From contig DXFM01000008.1 of assembly GCA_019114465.1 (NCBI GenBank), positions 1-64,000 on the forward strand: a stretch of 64,000 nucleotides of DNA, read 5' to 3'. Positions 26,906-36,076 of this stretch are shown in pieces. Each line of letters begins with the position of its first letter. The first letter of the stretch is position 1. The position numbers and the translations under genes were made by a program. The DNA is from Candidatus Lachnoclostridium avicola (GTDB taxonomy: Bacteria > Bacillota > Clostridia > Lachnospirales > Lachnospiraceae). Under the pieces are notes generated by a model. That model was not told the DNA's origin, ran no database searches, and worked only from the letters and a program-made list of their open reading frames with translations.

Positions 26906-27855
26906 ATTTAGCATATATCGAAACCTTCCTGTTTTCGGCAGTGAGAATCGCGACTCCTATCATGTATGTGGCACTCTGCTCCACCATAGCGCTGCAGGGC
27001 GGCCTCACCAATATGGCGGCGGAATCCATGATGCTGATTTCAGCTGTTACCGGAGTTATTTTCTCCGCAATTTCCCAGAATCTGCTCATTGGCATACTGG
27101 CCGGTATGATGAGTTCCATTCTTATCACCCTGTTCCTGTGTTTTGCCGCATTTGTGATGAAAGTGGATCTGTACCTGATGTCCATCGCTTTGAATACGGC
27201 CATGAGCGGCGCAACCATCTACATTATGTATGTAACCACGGGAAACAAGGCTAATACGGCGGGATATTTCGCTTCTCTCCAGATGCCGAATATCAATATT
27301 CCCATTATCAAAGATATTCCTGTCATAGGAAGCATTCTGTCGGGGCATAATGGTTTTACCTATCTGGCAGTGATCATGATATTTGTGGTATGGTTTATTA
27401 TTTTCCGCACGAAACTGGGACTGAGGATCCGTGCGGTGGGACAGAATCCCCAGGCAGCGGAATCTGTGGGAATTAATCCCAGCAAGATCTATACCATCGC
27501 GTTTGTTATGGCAAGCGCCATTGCAAGCCTTGGAGGTATGTTCCTCTCCATGGGTTATCAGAATATGTTTATCAGAGATATGACCGGAGGAAAAGGATTC
27601 ATCGGTATGGCGGCGGCTACCATCGCGGGAGCATCACCAGTAGGATCAGCCCTGCTGGCGGTGGTGTTCGGAGTTGCGGAAGCCGTGACAAACTACTCCA
27701 AGCTTTATATTACGGATGCCCAGTTCCTGTCGGCGATGCCGTATATTATCACTACTGTGCTGCTCTTCATCCTTTCTTATATCCGGCTTAAAAAAAGCGA
27801 GAACGACATGAGAAAGAGAAAAGCGGCTGCCATGAAGGCACATGAAAATGCTTAG
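26902..27855 (+). CDS. BMP-type ABC transporter permease 2
   Basis: 317 residues with about eight to ten hydrophobic segments. RIATPIMYVALCSTIALQGGLTNMAAESMML and GMAAATIAGASPVGSALLAVVFG are characteristic of the second permease of BMP-type importers (YufQ/RnsD-like). It is translationally coupled to permease 1, and the kinase gene follows 18 bases later, tying uptake to phosphorylation. Confidence 0.92.
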   Translation: MNLAYIETFLFSAVRIATPIMYVALCSTIALQGGLTNMAAESMMLISAVTGVIFSAISQNLLIGILAGMMSSILITLFLCFAAFVMKVDLYLMSIALNTAMSGATIYIMYVTTGNKANTAGYFASLQMPNINIPIIKDIPVIGSILSGHNGFTYLAVIMIFVVWFIIFRTKLGLRIRAVGQNPQAAESVGINPSKIYTIAFVMASAIASLGGMFLSMGYQNMFIRDMTGGKGFIGMAAATIAGASPVGSALLAVVFGVAEAVTNYSKLYITDAQFLSAMPYIITTVLLFILSYIRLKKSENDMRKRKAAAMKAHENA

Positions 27856-27873
27856 GATAGCGGAGGCTCAGTT

Positions 27874-28818
27874 ATGGATTATGTAATAGGCGGAAATGTG
27901 ATGCTGGATACGGTCCGTTTCCCTGGAGAAAATACTTCTTCCCATGAACATATAGGCGGCCCGGCCACGTTTGCTTACTCTGGGGTAAGGCTGTATACAG
28001 ACAGCGTTATGCAGTGTTCCAACGTAGGAGAGGATTATGAACCGCTTTTTATCCCCTGGATGGAGAAAAATGAGGTGTTCAGAGAAGGACTTAAGGTAAA
28101 GGTGGAACACTGCAACCATTCTTACCTTGTATACAATGAAGACGGCACCTACAGCTCAGATCCCACGGTAAAGCGTTTCCGGAGTGACTGGATCCAGGAT
28201 TTCGGTTATATGAAAACCTCTCCGGAAGAAATCGAAATGTGGACAAAGGGCGGCGGAGTAAAAGGTGTTTACGTGGCTCAGAATGTGGACCGGGTGTTCT
28301 GGCGGAAGATGAAGGAGATTAAGGCCAGAGACGGATTTAAGCTGATGTGGGAGATCGAGGGCCCCAGTTCCTATAAAGAATTTATGCCGGAAGTGGAAAA
28401 TGCCATGGAAAATGTGGACATCTTTTCCATCAATATACAGGAGGCTCAGCATCTCTTTGAGGTGGAAACGGAGGAGGAATGTATCCGGCAGCTTCAGAAG
28501 TTTCCCGTAGATATGACCCTTTTCCGTGTGGGGGCAAGAGGCGCTTACATGGTGACCCCGGAAAGATACTATTACCTGCCGCCGGCGCCCTCAGACAGAA
28601 TTGTGGATCCTACAGGCTGCGGAAACACTTCCACAGGAGCGGCGCTTTACGGCTATGCGGAAGGCTATGACGCGCTGAAGGTGGGCATTATCGCCAATGT
28701 GGCGGCTGCCCAGAATATACGGCAGTACGGCGTCATACCTGATTTTAAGGCAGTCAGGGACTTTGCCCTGAACCAGGTGGACGAGCTTTATAAGCAGTAT
28801 AAGGCGAAATATGATTGA
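27874..28818 (+). CDS. PfkB-family kinase-like protein with Asn in the GAGD position
   Basis: 314 residues of ribokinase/PfkB fold: IGGNVMLDTV at the N-terminus, IGGPATFAYSGVRL, and a C-terminal DPTGCGNTSTGAALYGY. In characterised family members the last motif reads GAGD and its Asp is the catalytic base; here it is GCGN with Asn251 (codon AAC at 28624). So it may be a slow or altered kinase, a phosphate-binding protein, or a family with a shifted base. Downstream of a nucleoside-type importer, a nucleoside or sugar kinase is the default reading. Its end overlaps the region where the first SIS gene begins. Confidence 0.8.
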   Translation: MDYVIGGNVMLDTVRFPGENTSSHEHIGGPATFAYSGVRLYTDSVMQCSNVGEDYEPLFIPWMEKNEVFREGLKVKVEHCNHSYLVYNEDGTYSSDPTVKRFRSDWIQDFGYMKTSPEEIEMWTKGGGVKGVYVAQNVDRVFWRKMKEIKARDGFKLMWEIEGPSSYKEFMPEVENAMENVDIFSINIQEAQHLFEVETEEECIRQLQKFPVDMTLFRVGARGAYMVTPERYYYLPPAPSDRIVDPTGCGNTSTGAALYGYAEGYDALKVGIIANVAAAQNIRQYGVIPDFKAVRDFALNQVDELYKQYKAKYD

Positions 28819-28837
28819 TCGGTGGAGAATGATTGAT

Positions 28838-30028
28838 ATGGAGAAAAAACAGTTTTCAAATCCTCTGGGTAATCAGGTAATGAGCCTGCCTTCCATGGTG
28901 GACGAGCAGGTGGACTATTGCTTTTCAGACGAAGTGCAGCAGAACATCATGACCATGGCGGAAGCCTTTGATGTGAGAAAGATCTATATAACCGGCTGCG
29001 GCGATTCCATTGCCGCTGCCGGGGCTGTGGCCCCTGTGGTTCACAGACTGGCGGGAGTATTTCAGTGTGAGATGGTGGAACCCATGGAGTTCACAAGGTT
29101 TATGATGGCTGGGGATATTGGAATAGGAGAACCCAACAGTCCTCTTGTCATAGGCATCAGCGCAGGAGGAAGCACCTCCCGTGTGGTGGAAGCCATGAGA
29201 AAAGCCAATGAGATGGGCGCCTTCACCATCGCCCTTACCAACAATGGGGAGAGCGCCGTAGCAAAAGAGGCAAAGAGGTCCTTTGTGCTGAATACGCCGA
29301 AGATGCAGGATGATTTTCCTGGACTCCGGTCCTACTTTGCAAGCATGATCGGTCTGATCGCCATTGCCTGCCGTATGGGAAGAGTGAGAAATGTGCTTCC
29401 CCCAAACTCAGAGAAGCGGCTGGCTGAGAGCCTGAAGGCTTACGTGCACCGGTATGCCGAAGTTCTGGACAGTATGGATTCTGAGATGTTTCAGTTGGCT
29501 GGTACCTGGAAAGATTTTGAGCGCTTTGATTTTATCGGCGATGACAAAGAATTGTATTCGGCCCTCTTTTCCATGGAAAAGTTTATTGAATGCAATGGAA
29601 TTCTGGCCAATTACGATGATTCTGAAAACTGGTGTCATGTGGGTTATCACATCGCGGATCCAGAAAGCATCGGCACAGTTTTCTTTGGGGATGTCCATTC
29701 AGCTGATTATGGAAGGCTTCAGGAGACCATCCGTGCGGCGGCGGCAATCAGGCGGCCAGTTCTGGTGATCACCAATGGGGATCAGAAGGATTTTCCGGAG
29801 GAAGTGAAAGTGGTTCAGGTTCCCGGGACGGAGCCGGGAAATGAGTGGATGCAGCCGTTGATGGATTATGCGCCGGCAGCTCTTCTGGCCGGTTACTGCT
29901 GTACTTTGGCGGGCAGAAAATTTTTTAATGAGTATGACCCCATAGCGAAGGAATATAACGGAAGCGGAAAATATTTCGCTGACGGCATCAGAACTATGAA
30001 GACCAGTAAAATTGAGATATTTATTTGA
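28838..30028 (+). CDS. Two-SIS-domain protein 1 (sugar isomerase/deglycase-like)
   Basis: About 396 residues from ATG at 28838 (nine bases after GGAGA; ATG at 28829 is possible). SIS domain 1 opens with IYITGCGDSIAAAGAVAP and continues with IGISAGGSTSRVVEAM. PGLRSYFASM and DSENWCHVGYH follow, the latter in the second SIS domain. SIS proteins of this layout include GlmS isomerase domains and FrlB-type deglycases, acting on phosphorylated keto- or amino-sugars. It is the first of four such paralogues in this operon and is paired with the UPF0047 gene directly after it. Confidence 0.83.
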   Translation: MEKKQFSNPLGNQVMSLPSMVDEQVDYCFSDEVQQNIMTMAEAFDVRKIYITGCGDSIAAAGAVAPVVHRLAGVFQCEMVEPMEFTRFMMAGDIGIGEPNSPLVIGISAGGSTSRVVEAMRKANEMGAFTIALTNNGESAVAKEAKRSFVLNTPKMQDDFPGLRSYFASMIGLIAIACRMGRVRNVLPPNSEKRLAESLKAYVHRYAEVLDSMDSEMFQLAGTWKDFERFDFIGDDKELYSALFSMEKFIECNGILANYDDSENWCHVGYHIADPESIGTVFFGDVHSADYGRLQETIRAAAAIRRPVLVITNGDQKDFPEEVKVVQVPGTEPGNEWMQPLMDYAPAALLAGYCCTLAGRKFFNEYDPIAKEYNGSGKYFADGIRTMKTSKIEIFI

Positions 30029-30037
30029 GGTACATAT

Positions 30038-30847
30038 ATGTTCAGACGGGAATGTATAGAGACGGAATTTAAAGGCTGCCCCTCCATTACCCAGAGATTA
30101 AATGAGCTGGTGGAGGAAAGCGGCGTTCAGGAGGGACTCTGTATCGTCAGTGTTCCGGAGCTTACCACCGCCCTCTGCATCACCTCTTTCTGGGATAAAA
30201 GAGGGCTGGATGATTTGATGGACGAAATTGACCGCAATTTTCCGGCCAGGGTAAATTATAAAAGCCAGATTACACCCTTTGACTCTGCGGGGAACGTAAA
30301 AGCTGCTGCGGTCGGAAGAAGCCTGACCCTTCTGGTACATGGGGGAAAGCTGATTTTGGGATCCTCCCAGGGAGTAGTAGTGTTGGAATTTGATGGACCG
30401 CGGGAGAGACCTTTTGAAGTTCAGATTCTGGAAAGAGACTTAAAGCTTTATAAAACAGGAATTAAGACCCGGTATATGGGCATGTGCAACATGACGGAGT
30501 GGGTTCGCTCCTGTGTAAAGAGCAGCGGAATCACAGAAGGGATCTGCCATATTTCCCAGCTTCACTCCACGGCCGGAATTCTCTTATGCGATACCTCAGA
30601 AAAAGGGGCGTCGGATATTATGGGAGATATAGAAAAGATGGTTCCCACCAGGGCGGATTTCAAACACCGGGAGACGGCCTCCGATGCAGGCGGGCATGTA
30701 AAAACAGCGCTTACAGGAAGCCAGATTTCTCTTCCCGTGCACGATGGGGAGCTTGTGATCGGAGAGCGACAGGGCATTGTGTTTGCTGATTTTGACGGTC
30801 CCCGACCGAGAACGGTTTATGCCGCGGTAGTTGCCGATCAGGCATGA
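30038..30847 (+). CDS. Tandem UPF0047/YjbQ-domain protein, first domain degenerate
   Basis: 269 residues made of two homologous halves (about 1-135 and 136-269). Each ends in a recognisable UPF0047 tail: GKLILGSSQGVVVLEFDGPRER and GELVIGERQGIVFADFDGPR. The second half keeps the conserved histidines (H176 in QLHSTAG, H210 and H220 in the HRE...GGH segment) and Q245. In the first half the equivalents are replaced (LTTA, SAGN). Known UPF0047 members are single-domain trimers; YjbQ can form thiamine phosphate in vitro. The tandem form likely has one working site per pair. It lies between two SIS genes. Confidence 0.78.
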   Translation: MFRRECIETEFKGCPSITQRLNELVEESGVQEGLCIVSVPELTTALCITSFWDKRGLDDLMDEIDRNFPARVNYKSQITPFDSAGNVKAAAVGRSLTLLVHGGKLILGSSQGVVVLEFDGPRERPFEVQILERDLKLYKTGIKTRYMGMCNMTEWVRSCVKSSGITEGICHISQLHSTAGILLCDTSEKGASDIMGDIEKMVPTRADFKHRETASDAGGHVKTALTGSQISLPVHDGELVIGERQGIVFADFDGPRPRTVYAAVVADQA

Positions 30848-30871
30848 GAAAATTTAGACGGCAGCTCCCAG

Positions 30872-32074
30872 ATGACTATAAATTTGCCGGATATCTATGG
30901 CAGAATGGAGAGTTTAATGGATAGAGCAATGTATGACAATCAGCTGCGCAGACAATGTCTGAATATACCGGTTATGTGTGAAGAGCAGCTGAACGGAATA
31001 AGAAAAGGTCTTGAGGCCGTACCGGATGAGCTTTTGAAAAAGATAAGAAAAGTAATTCTTACAGGCTGCGGTGATTCATATTTTGCAGAAATAGCAGCGG
31101 TCCCTGCCTTCAAAAAATATGCAGGTGCTTTTGCATCTTCTTTTGAGGCGGTAAGGTGCATCGATGCCGCCCGCTATCTGGAATATGAAAAAGGACAGGA
31201 GGATGCCACTCTTGTGGTGGCTGTCAGTGCTTCCGGTAGTCCTGTCAGGGTTATGGAAGCCCTGAGGAGAGCAAATCAAAAAGGATGTCATACTCTGGCT
31301 GTTACCAATATTCCGGATTCCAGAGCAGCGAAAGAGGCGGAGTACTCTCTGATTGTTCACACCCCGCCGTTTCCGGAGCCGGGACCAGGTCTGAGAAATT
31401 ATTTTGCATCCATCTCCGCTTTGTTTTTGCTGGCGGCCAGAATGGGCGCGGTAAAAGGCTGCTGTGATGCTGGAAGCGAAGCGGCTTTGTGCAGGGCGAT
31501 TTCCGAATACACGGCTTCTTATGAGGAAGCTTTTGAAGGTATGGATACCCTGATGTTTGACATGGCAAAGCAGTGGAAAGATGATATTGGAAACGAGATG
31601 ATCGGTGATGCTTCTATGTACTCCACGGCTGCGTTTATAGGGGCAAAGTTTGTGGAAGCCGCAGGGAAGATGACAAACGCAGTGGATTCCGAAAACTGGT
31701 GTCATGTGAATTATTTCAGACACCAGCCGGAAAAATCCGGGCTTCTCTTAGTCGCCGGCGGCAAGGACAAAAATCGTTCCAGGGTGATAGAAACTATGGA
31801 ACAGGCATCAAAAATTGGAAGAAACTGCATCCTGATCACGGATACGGATAAAGAGAGCTATGGGGCGCCGGAAGCAGTTACTGTGTGCACGGTCCCGGAA
31901 ACTCCGGAAGGATACGAGTTTTTGGCTCCCCTGCTCAATTACATACCGGGTACTCTGCTGGCGGCCTATGTGGCGGCTCTGCGGGGGGAGACCTATTTCC
32001 GGGAAGCGGGATCCCTGCAGAAGCAGTCCCAGGTTGGTTCCACCATAGGAGACAGCAAAGTAGAGATTTTTTAA
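30872..32074 (+). CDS. Two-SIS-domain protein 2
   Basis: 400 residues. VILTGCGDSYFAEIAAVPAF, VVAVSASGSPVRVMEALRRA, GPGLRNYFAS and DSENWCHVNYF align with the other SIS proteins of this operon at the same spacings. It shares the SENWCHV motif with protein 1 but differs strongly elsewhere, so it is an old paralogue rather than a recent copy. It should act on a phosphorylated sugar or amino-sugar. It is followed after 12 bases by a second UPF0047-type gene, repeating the SIS-UPF0047 pairing. Confidence 0.83.
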   Translation: MTINLPDIYGRMESLMDRAMYDNQLRRQCLNIPVMCEEQLNGIRKGLEAVPDELLKKIRKVILTGCGDSYFAEIAAVPAFKKYAGAFASSFEAVRCIDAARYLEYEKGQEDATLVVAVSASGSPVRVMEALRRANQKGCHTLAVTNIPDSRAAKEAEYSLIVHTPPFPEPGPGLRNYFASISALFLLAARMGAVKGCCDAGSEAALCRAISEYTASYEEAFEGMDTLMFDMAKQWKDDIGNEMIGDASMYSTAAFIGAKFVEAAGKMTNAVDSENWCHVNYFRHQPEKSGLLLVAGGKDKNRSRVIETMEQASKIGRNCILITDTDKESYGAPEAVTVCTVPETPEGYEFLAPLLNYIPGTLLAAYVAALRGETYFREAGSLQKQSQVGSTIGDSKVEIF

Positions 32075-32086
32075 GGGAGAAGGAAG

Positions 32087-32476
32087 ATGTTTGTACATAA
32101 AAATGTGAAATTTAATGGGCTGGAAGGCTGTAATATCACTTTAGAAATCACAAAGGCAGCTGAAGAAAGCGGTGTAAAAGAGGGAATCTGCAGTGTCACC
32201 GTGCTCAGTGAGAGCACAGGAATTGTGAGTATTCCTGAAAAAAGACGGGAAATTCTTCAGGATATCCTGGATGATCTGGAACGGATCCTGCCGCCCAGGA
32301 CAAATTACAGGGACAACTGTGATCCGGTGCTTGCGGCAGGAAGGACGAAAGCGGCTCTGCTGGAGTCCTCTAAGGATTTTATTATCCATGAGGGCCGGGT
32401 TCTGACTTCCGGAAACGTATACCTTCTGCCCTTTTCTGACAACAGTGAGAGCAGCTATACCATAAAGTGCTGCTGA
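32087..32476 (+). CDS. Divergent single-domain UPF0047-like protein
   Basis: 129 residues. NITLEITKAAEESGVKEGICSVTVLSES, the LERILPPRTNYRDN segment and a GRTKAALLESSKDFIIHEGRVL tail follow the UPF0047 order and resemble the neighbouring tandem protein. All conserved histidines and the DGPR tail are lost, so it is unlikely to bind metal like YjbQ. It may be a structural subunit for the tandem protein or for the SIS proteins (inference). AGGGAGAAGG precedes the ATG. Confidence 0.65.
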   Translation: MFVHKNVKFNGLEGCNITLEITKAAEESGVKEGICSVTVLSESTGIVSIPEKRREILQDILDDLERILPPRTNYRDNCDPVLAAGRTKAALLESSKDFIIHEGRVLTSGNVYLLPFSDNSESSYTIKCC

Positions 32477-32493
32477 AAATAGGGAAGTGAAAA

Positions 32494-33480
32494 ATGGAAA
32501 CATACTTTTCGATTGAGGTGTCCATGTTCCTCACGCTGCTGGCTGCGGCGATGTGGGGGAGCTGGCTGCAGATACAGAAACACCTGCATGGATATCCCAT
32601 TGCGGGGGTGATATTCTGGCTTTACACATTTTCTTTTGTCCTCATCTGGGCAATCACATTCGTCGTCGCTCCGTTCCTGCTGGATAGAAGCATCCTGGAG
32701 ATCTCTCTGGAAAATGCAGATACAGTTCTCACGATCTTGGTGGGCGGAGGGCTCATGTCTATGGGCCTGTACTGCTCCCTGGTGGTCGTGGGGAAAGTGG
32801 GATTGCTGCTGTCCACTACCATAAGCGGCGGCATAGGCATTGTGCTGGGCGTATTCACCTCCATAGCGGAAGAAGGACTTCCGGATGATAGGGTGGCCCA
32901 AGCGCTGATCATCCTTACGACGGTCATATTTATCACCGCGGGATTTGTCTGTGCCATGGCGTCCAGTTCCAGGGACAGAGATCATCGTGTAAAAACAGAA
33001 TCCAGAACCATATCGGTTACTGTTATCCTCCTGATGCTTTTTACCGCAATTCTTCAAAACGGCTGGTCCATGGGAACAGCCGCAGGAACAGCCAGAGGCT
33101 TTGCGCCTGTGCTCACCTGCGCCTATATGGCCACCGGATCGTTCCTGAGCGTGCTGATCGTTACCGGCATCAGTTTTACGCTGAAAAAACAGTGGAAACT
33201 AGTATTTGCTGTGGGACAGAGCAAGGCACCTATATGGATGTCGGCAGCCGCGGCCTTCTGCCATTACGGGGGAAACCTGATGTCCATATATTCCATGCCG
33301 GCACTGAGCGCAACTGTCTCGTTTCTGCTGGGAAAATCAGCAAATGTATGGACTATCTTCTGGGGGATGTACTATAAAGAGTTTTCCAATATAAGCAGAA
33401 AAACAAAAATATTTCTGTGGTCGGGGATCGGTCTATATTTTGCGGGAATTATCCTTTTGGGCATTTATTATTTGTTTTGA
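32494..33480 (+). CDS. Ten-helix transporter, DMT/GRP-like
   Basis: 328 residues, almost entirely hydrophobic helices. The first, LTLLAAAMWGSWLQIQKHLHGYP, resembles the start of sugar/metabolite porters of the drug-metabolite superfamily (RhaT/GRP-like). A charged cytosolic loop (ASSSRDRDHRVKTESR) divides two five-helix halves. I cannot assign a substrate. It sits in the same run as the SIS proteins, so uptake or efflux of a related compound is the natural inference. Confidence 0.7.
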   Translation: METYFSIEVSMFLTLLAAAMWGSWLQIQKHLHGYPIAGVIFWLYTFSFVLIWAITFVVAPFLLDRSILEISLENADTVLTILVGGGLMSMGLYCSLVVVGKVGLLLSTTISGGIGIVLGVFTSIAEEGLPDDRVAQALIILTTVIFITAGFVCAMASSSRDRDHRVKTESRTISVTVILLMLFTAILQNGWSMGTAAGTARGFAPVLTCAYMATGSFLSVLIVTGISFTLKKQWKLVFAVGQSKAPIWMSAAAAFCHYGGNLMSIYSMPALSATVSFLLGKSANVWTIFWGMYYKEFSNISRKTKIFLWSGIGLYFAGIILLGIYYLF

Positions 33481-33505
33481 TTTTACATAGAAGGGGTGTT
33501 TGGTT

Positions 33506-34777
33506 ATGGGCGGGAAAAGCGGCAGGCCGCATTACGCGTGGAAGATTATGATTGCCTGCATGTGCATCAAAATGGGTTCCGCCGGCGCTTTGACGGTGGC
33601 TATGGGAAATTTTGTGACTCCCATAGTGCAGGACTTAAACTGCGAGGTGAGCAGTCTCACTATGTTTGTGAGCATACAGGCCATATCCATGGCGCTGATG
33701 TATACTCTGGCGTCCAGAATTCTGATGAGCAGGAAAATCGGTCGGGTCATGGGCATCGCTTCTGTGGCTGAGGTAAGCGGACTGGCGCTGATGGCTACCT
33801 ACCATTCGCCGTATATGTTTTATCTGTCCGGCCTGATCACGGGAGTGGCCCAGGCGTTTACCGGTTATGTCGCCATACCGACAGTAATCAATATGTGGTT
33901 TAAGAAGAAAGCGGGCACAGTGCTGGGCATGGTGATCGCGGTGGGCAGTGCGGCAGGCATTATCTATAACATGCTGTCCGCCAGGCTGATTGTCATGTTT
34001 GGCTGGAGATCGGCGTACATGATACTGGCTGCCATAGCAGCTGTAATCACCATACCTGCCGTGTTTCTGATTATAAAGACACCCCGGGAGCTGGGGCTTT
34101 CTCCTTATGGGGAAGAGGACAGAACCGGAAATGCAGAGAGACAGAGCAGAGCCGGAGAAGCAGAAAGCGGGTATGGACTTACGCTGAAGCAGGCCTTCCA
34201 TTCCGGGTTCTTTTATCTGGCCTGGATCGCCTGCATCCTCATAAGCTATGCCAGCGGAGTTTCCGGCTATACGGCTACGTATACAACTATGGAGCTGGGA
34301 CAGAGCATTGCCTTTGGTTCTCTTGCGGGAATCTGTGTCAATGTGGGAACGATTATCAGCAGCATTGTGCTGGGAAGGCTCAATGACAAGCTGGGTGTCA
34401 GGGCTGGTCTTCTGTGGGGAGCCGGCACTGCTCTCGTGGGATATTCCATTATGCTGCTCAGCCGAACCTATCCGATATTGGTTCTTCCAGGCGCGTTTAT
34501 CGTAGGTCTGGGAGCCAGTATGTATGCGGTTCAGTGTCCGCTTCTGGCAAAGAAAATTGTGGGGGACAGGCATTATTCCCAGATATGGTCGTGGATGATG
34601 ATGGCAAACAGTCTGATCGGAGGCGGTCTGTATTCCTCCATAGGCATGTTTTATGACAGATTTGGAAGCTATAAGGGGACATTTATCATGGCGATTGCCC
34701 TCTATATGGGAGCTATGGTCATTGGAATGGCAGCCCTTTGCGCATCCGGGAGAAATAAAGAGAAAGAGTTTGGATGA
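33506..34777 (+). CDS. MFS transporter 1 (OFA/MCT-like)
   Basis: About 423 residues from ATG at 33506, preceded by AAGGGG. Twelve hydrophobic segments with the central loop KTPRELGLSPYGEED, and the ATPTVINMWFKKKAGTVLG-like segment (here IPTVINMWFKKKAGTVLG) of the oxalate/formate-antiporter and monocarboxylate MFS group. Likely carries a small organic acid or metabolite. It is coupled to a close paralogue by an ATGA overlap. Confidence 0.85.
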   Translation: MGGKSGRPHYAWKIMIACMCIKMGSAGALTVAMGNFVTPIVQDLNCEVSSLTMFVSIQAISMALMYTLASRILMSRKIGRVMGIASVAEVSGLALMATYHSPYMFYLSGLITGVAQAFTGYVAIPTVINMWFKKKAGTVLGMVIAVGSAAGIIYNMLSARLIVMFGWRSAYMILAAIAAVITIPAVFLIIKTPRELGLSPYGEEDRTGNAERQSRAGEAESGYGLTLKQAFHSGFFYLAWIACILISYASGVSGYTATYTTMELGQSIAFGSLAGICVNVGTIISSIVLGRLNDKLGVRAGLLWGAGTALVGYSIMLLSRTYPILVLPGAFIVGLGASMYAVQCPLLAKKIVGDRHYSQIWSWMMMANSLIGGGLYSSIGMFYDRFGSYKGTFIMAIALYMGAMVIGMAALCASGRNKEKEFG

Positions 34778-36048
34778 TTATGGGAACAAAAGCGGAAAAA
34801 AAGCACTATGGATGGACGATTGTCATCTGCTGTGTGCTGATATATTTTACAACAAGTGTGGTTACCGTCAGCCTGGGGAATTTTGTTTCGCCGGTGGTAA
34901 ATGATTTTGGTATCCAGGTAAGGCAGCTGACGCTGACCAACAGTATTGAGTGTGCGGTTATGGCTGTCCTCTATCCGGTGGCGGGGAAGGTATTGAACAC
35001 GAAAAAACTCAGTATAGTTGTGTCATCGGCCCTGCTTTTGATGCTGCTGGGAATGTTTCTCATGGGCTCCTACAGCTCTGTGTATGGATTCTATGTGTCC
35101 GGAGTGATGATTGGCATCGGCTCTGCCTTTACGCAGTACCTGGCCATGCCTCTGATCATCAATATGTGGTTTAAGAAAAAGACAGGCACTGCTCTCGGCA
35201 TCTGTGTGTCCTGCGGCAATGCCTTCAGCATACTGTTTAATCTGATCAGCGCCCAGCTGATTGTCCGCACTGGCTGGAGATCAGCGTATCATATTCTCGC
35301 GCTGATTCCGCTGGTGGTTGCTCTTCCCTATGTGGCGACTCATTTAAAGAGTCCTTCTGAGGTGGGGTGCAGGCCCTACGGCGCGGAGGAAGCGGAGGCA
35401 GAGGCTCTGGCCGATTCAGGCGCGGGCTGGGCGTGGGGAGTGACGAGAAAGCAGGCCTTCCGACTGCCTATGCTCTACTTTGCGTGGCTTGTCTGCCTTT
35501 GCTACAGTGTGGGAAGCAGCGTACCCAACTATATAGCAACTTTTTCAACCATGGAGCTGGGAACCAGCGTAGAATTGGGCTCCATCGCGTCAAGTGTGTA
35601 CAGCGTCGGTTCCGTCTGCTGCGGTTTTCTCCTGGGGAAGATCAATGATAAGTATGGAGTAAAGGCTGGGATGACCTGGGGGATGGTATTTATGGCTCTG
35701 GGTATGGGCGGACTGATGCTTTCCATACAGAATAGTGCCCTGCTGATTCCGTCCTGTTTCCTGACAGGATTCGGCGGACTGAATATGTACAGCGTGCAGG
35801 CTCCTCTGGTGGCCCGGACGGTAGTGGGAGACCGGTATTACTCGGAGATCTGGGCAGTGCTTATGATTGGAAACAGCATGATCGCCGCGCTGGTGTACTC
35901 GCCCATTGGAGGCATTTATGATGTGACCGGGTCGTTTGCCGGGGCTTTTGTGCTGGGAATGGTCATGTATGCGGCAGCTTTGGCTTTTGGGGTGATCGCC
36001 CTGGAAATGAGTGGGAAATACAGGAAAGCTCATAAAAATATGGCTTAA
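34774..36048 (+). CDS. MFS transporter 2 (paralogue of the preceding gene)
   Basis: 424 residues with twelve helices and the same landmark segments as its neighbour: MPLIINMWFKKKTGTALG, LIVRTGWRSAYHILALI and LKSPSEVGCRPYGAEEAE. The pair arose by an old tandem duplication, being clearly related but divergent. The ATGA overlap argues for equal production, possibly of two uniporters with different substrates or a heteromer. Substrate unknown. Confidence 0.85.
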   Translation: MIMGTKAEKKHYGWTIVICCVLIYFTTSVVTVSLGNFVSPVVNDFGIQVRQLTLTNSIECAVMAVLYPVAGKVLNTKKLSIVVSSALLLMLLGMFLMGSYSSVYGFYVSGVMIGIGSAFTQYLAMPLIINMWFKKKTGTALGICVSCGNAFSILFNLISAQLIVRTGWRSAYHILALIPLVVALPYVATHLKSPSEVGCRPYGAEEAEAEALADSGAGWAWGVTRKQAFRLPMLYFAWLVCLCYSVGSSVPNYIATFSTMELGTSVELGSIASSVYSVGSVCCGFLLGKINDKYGVKAGMTWGMVFMALGMGGLMLSIQNSALLIPSCFLTGFGGLNMYSVQAPLVARTVVGDRYYSEIWAVLMIGNSMIAALVYSPIGGIYDVTGSFAGAFVLGMVMYAAALAFGVIALEMSGKYRKAHKNMA

Positions 36049-36076
36049 AATAAAAAGTATCAGGAGGGGGACAGGA

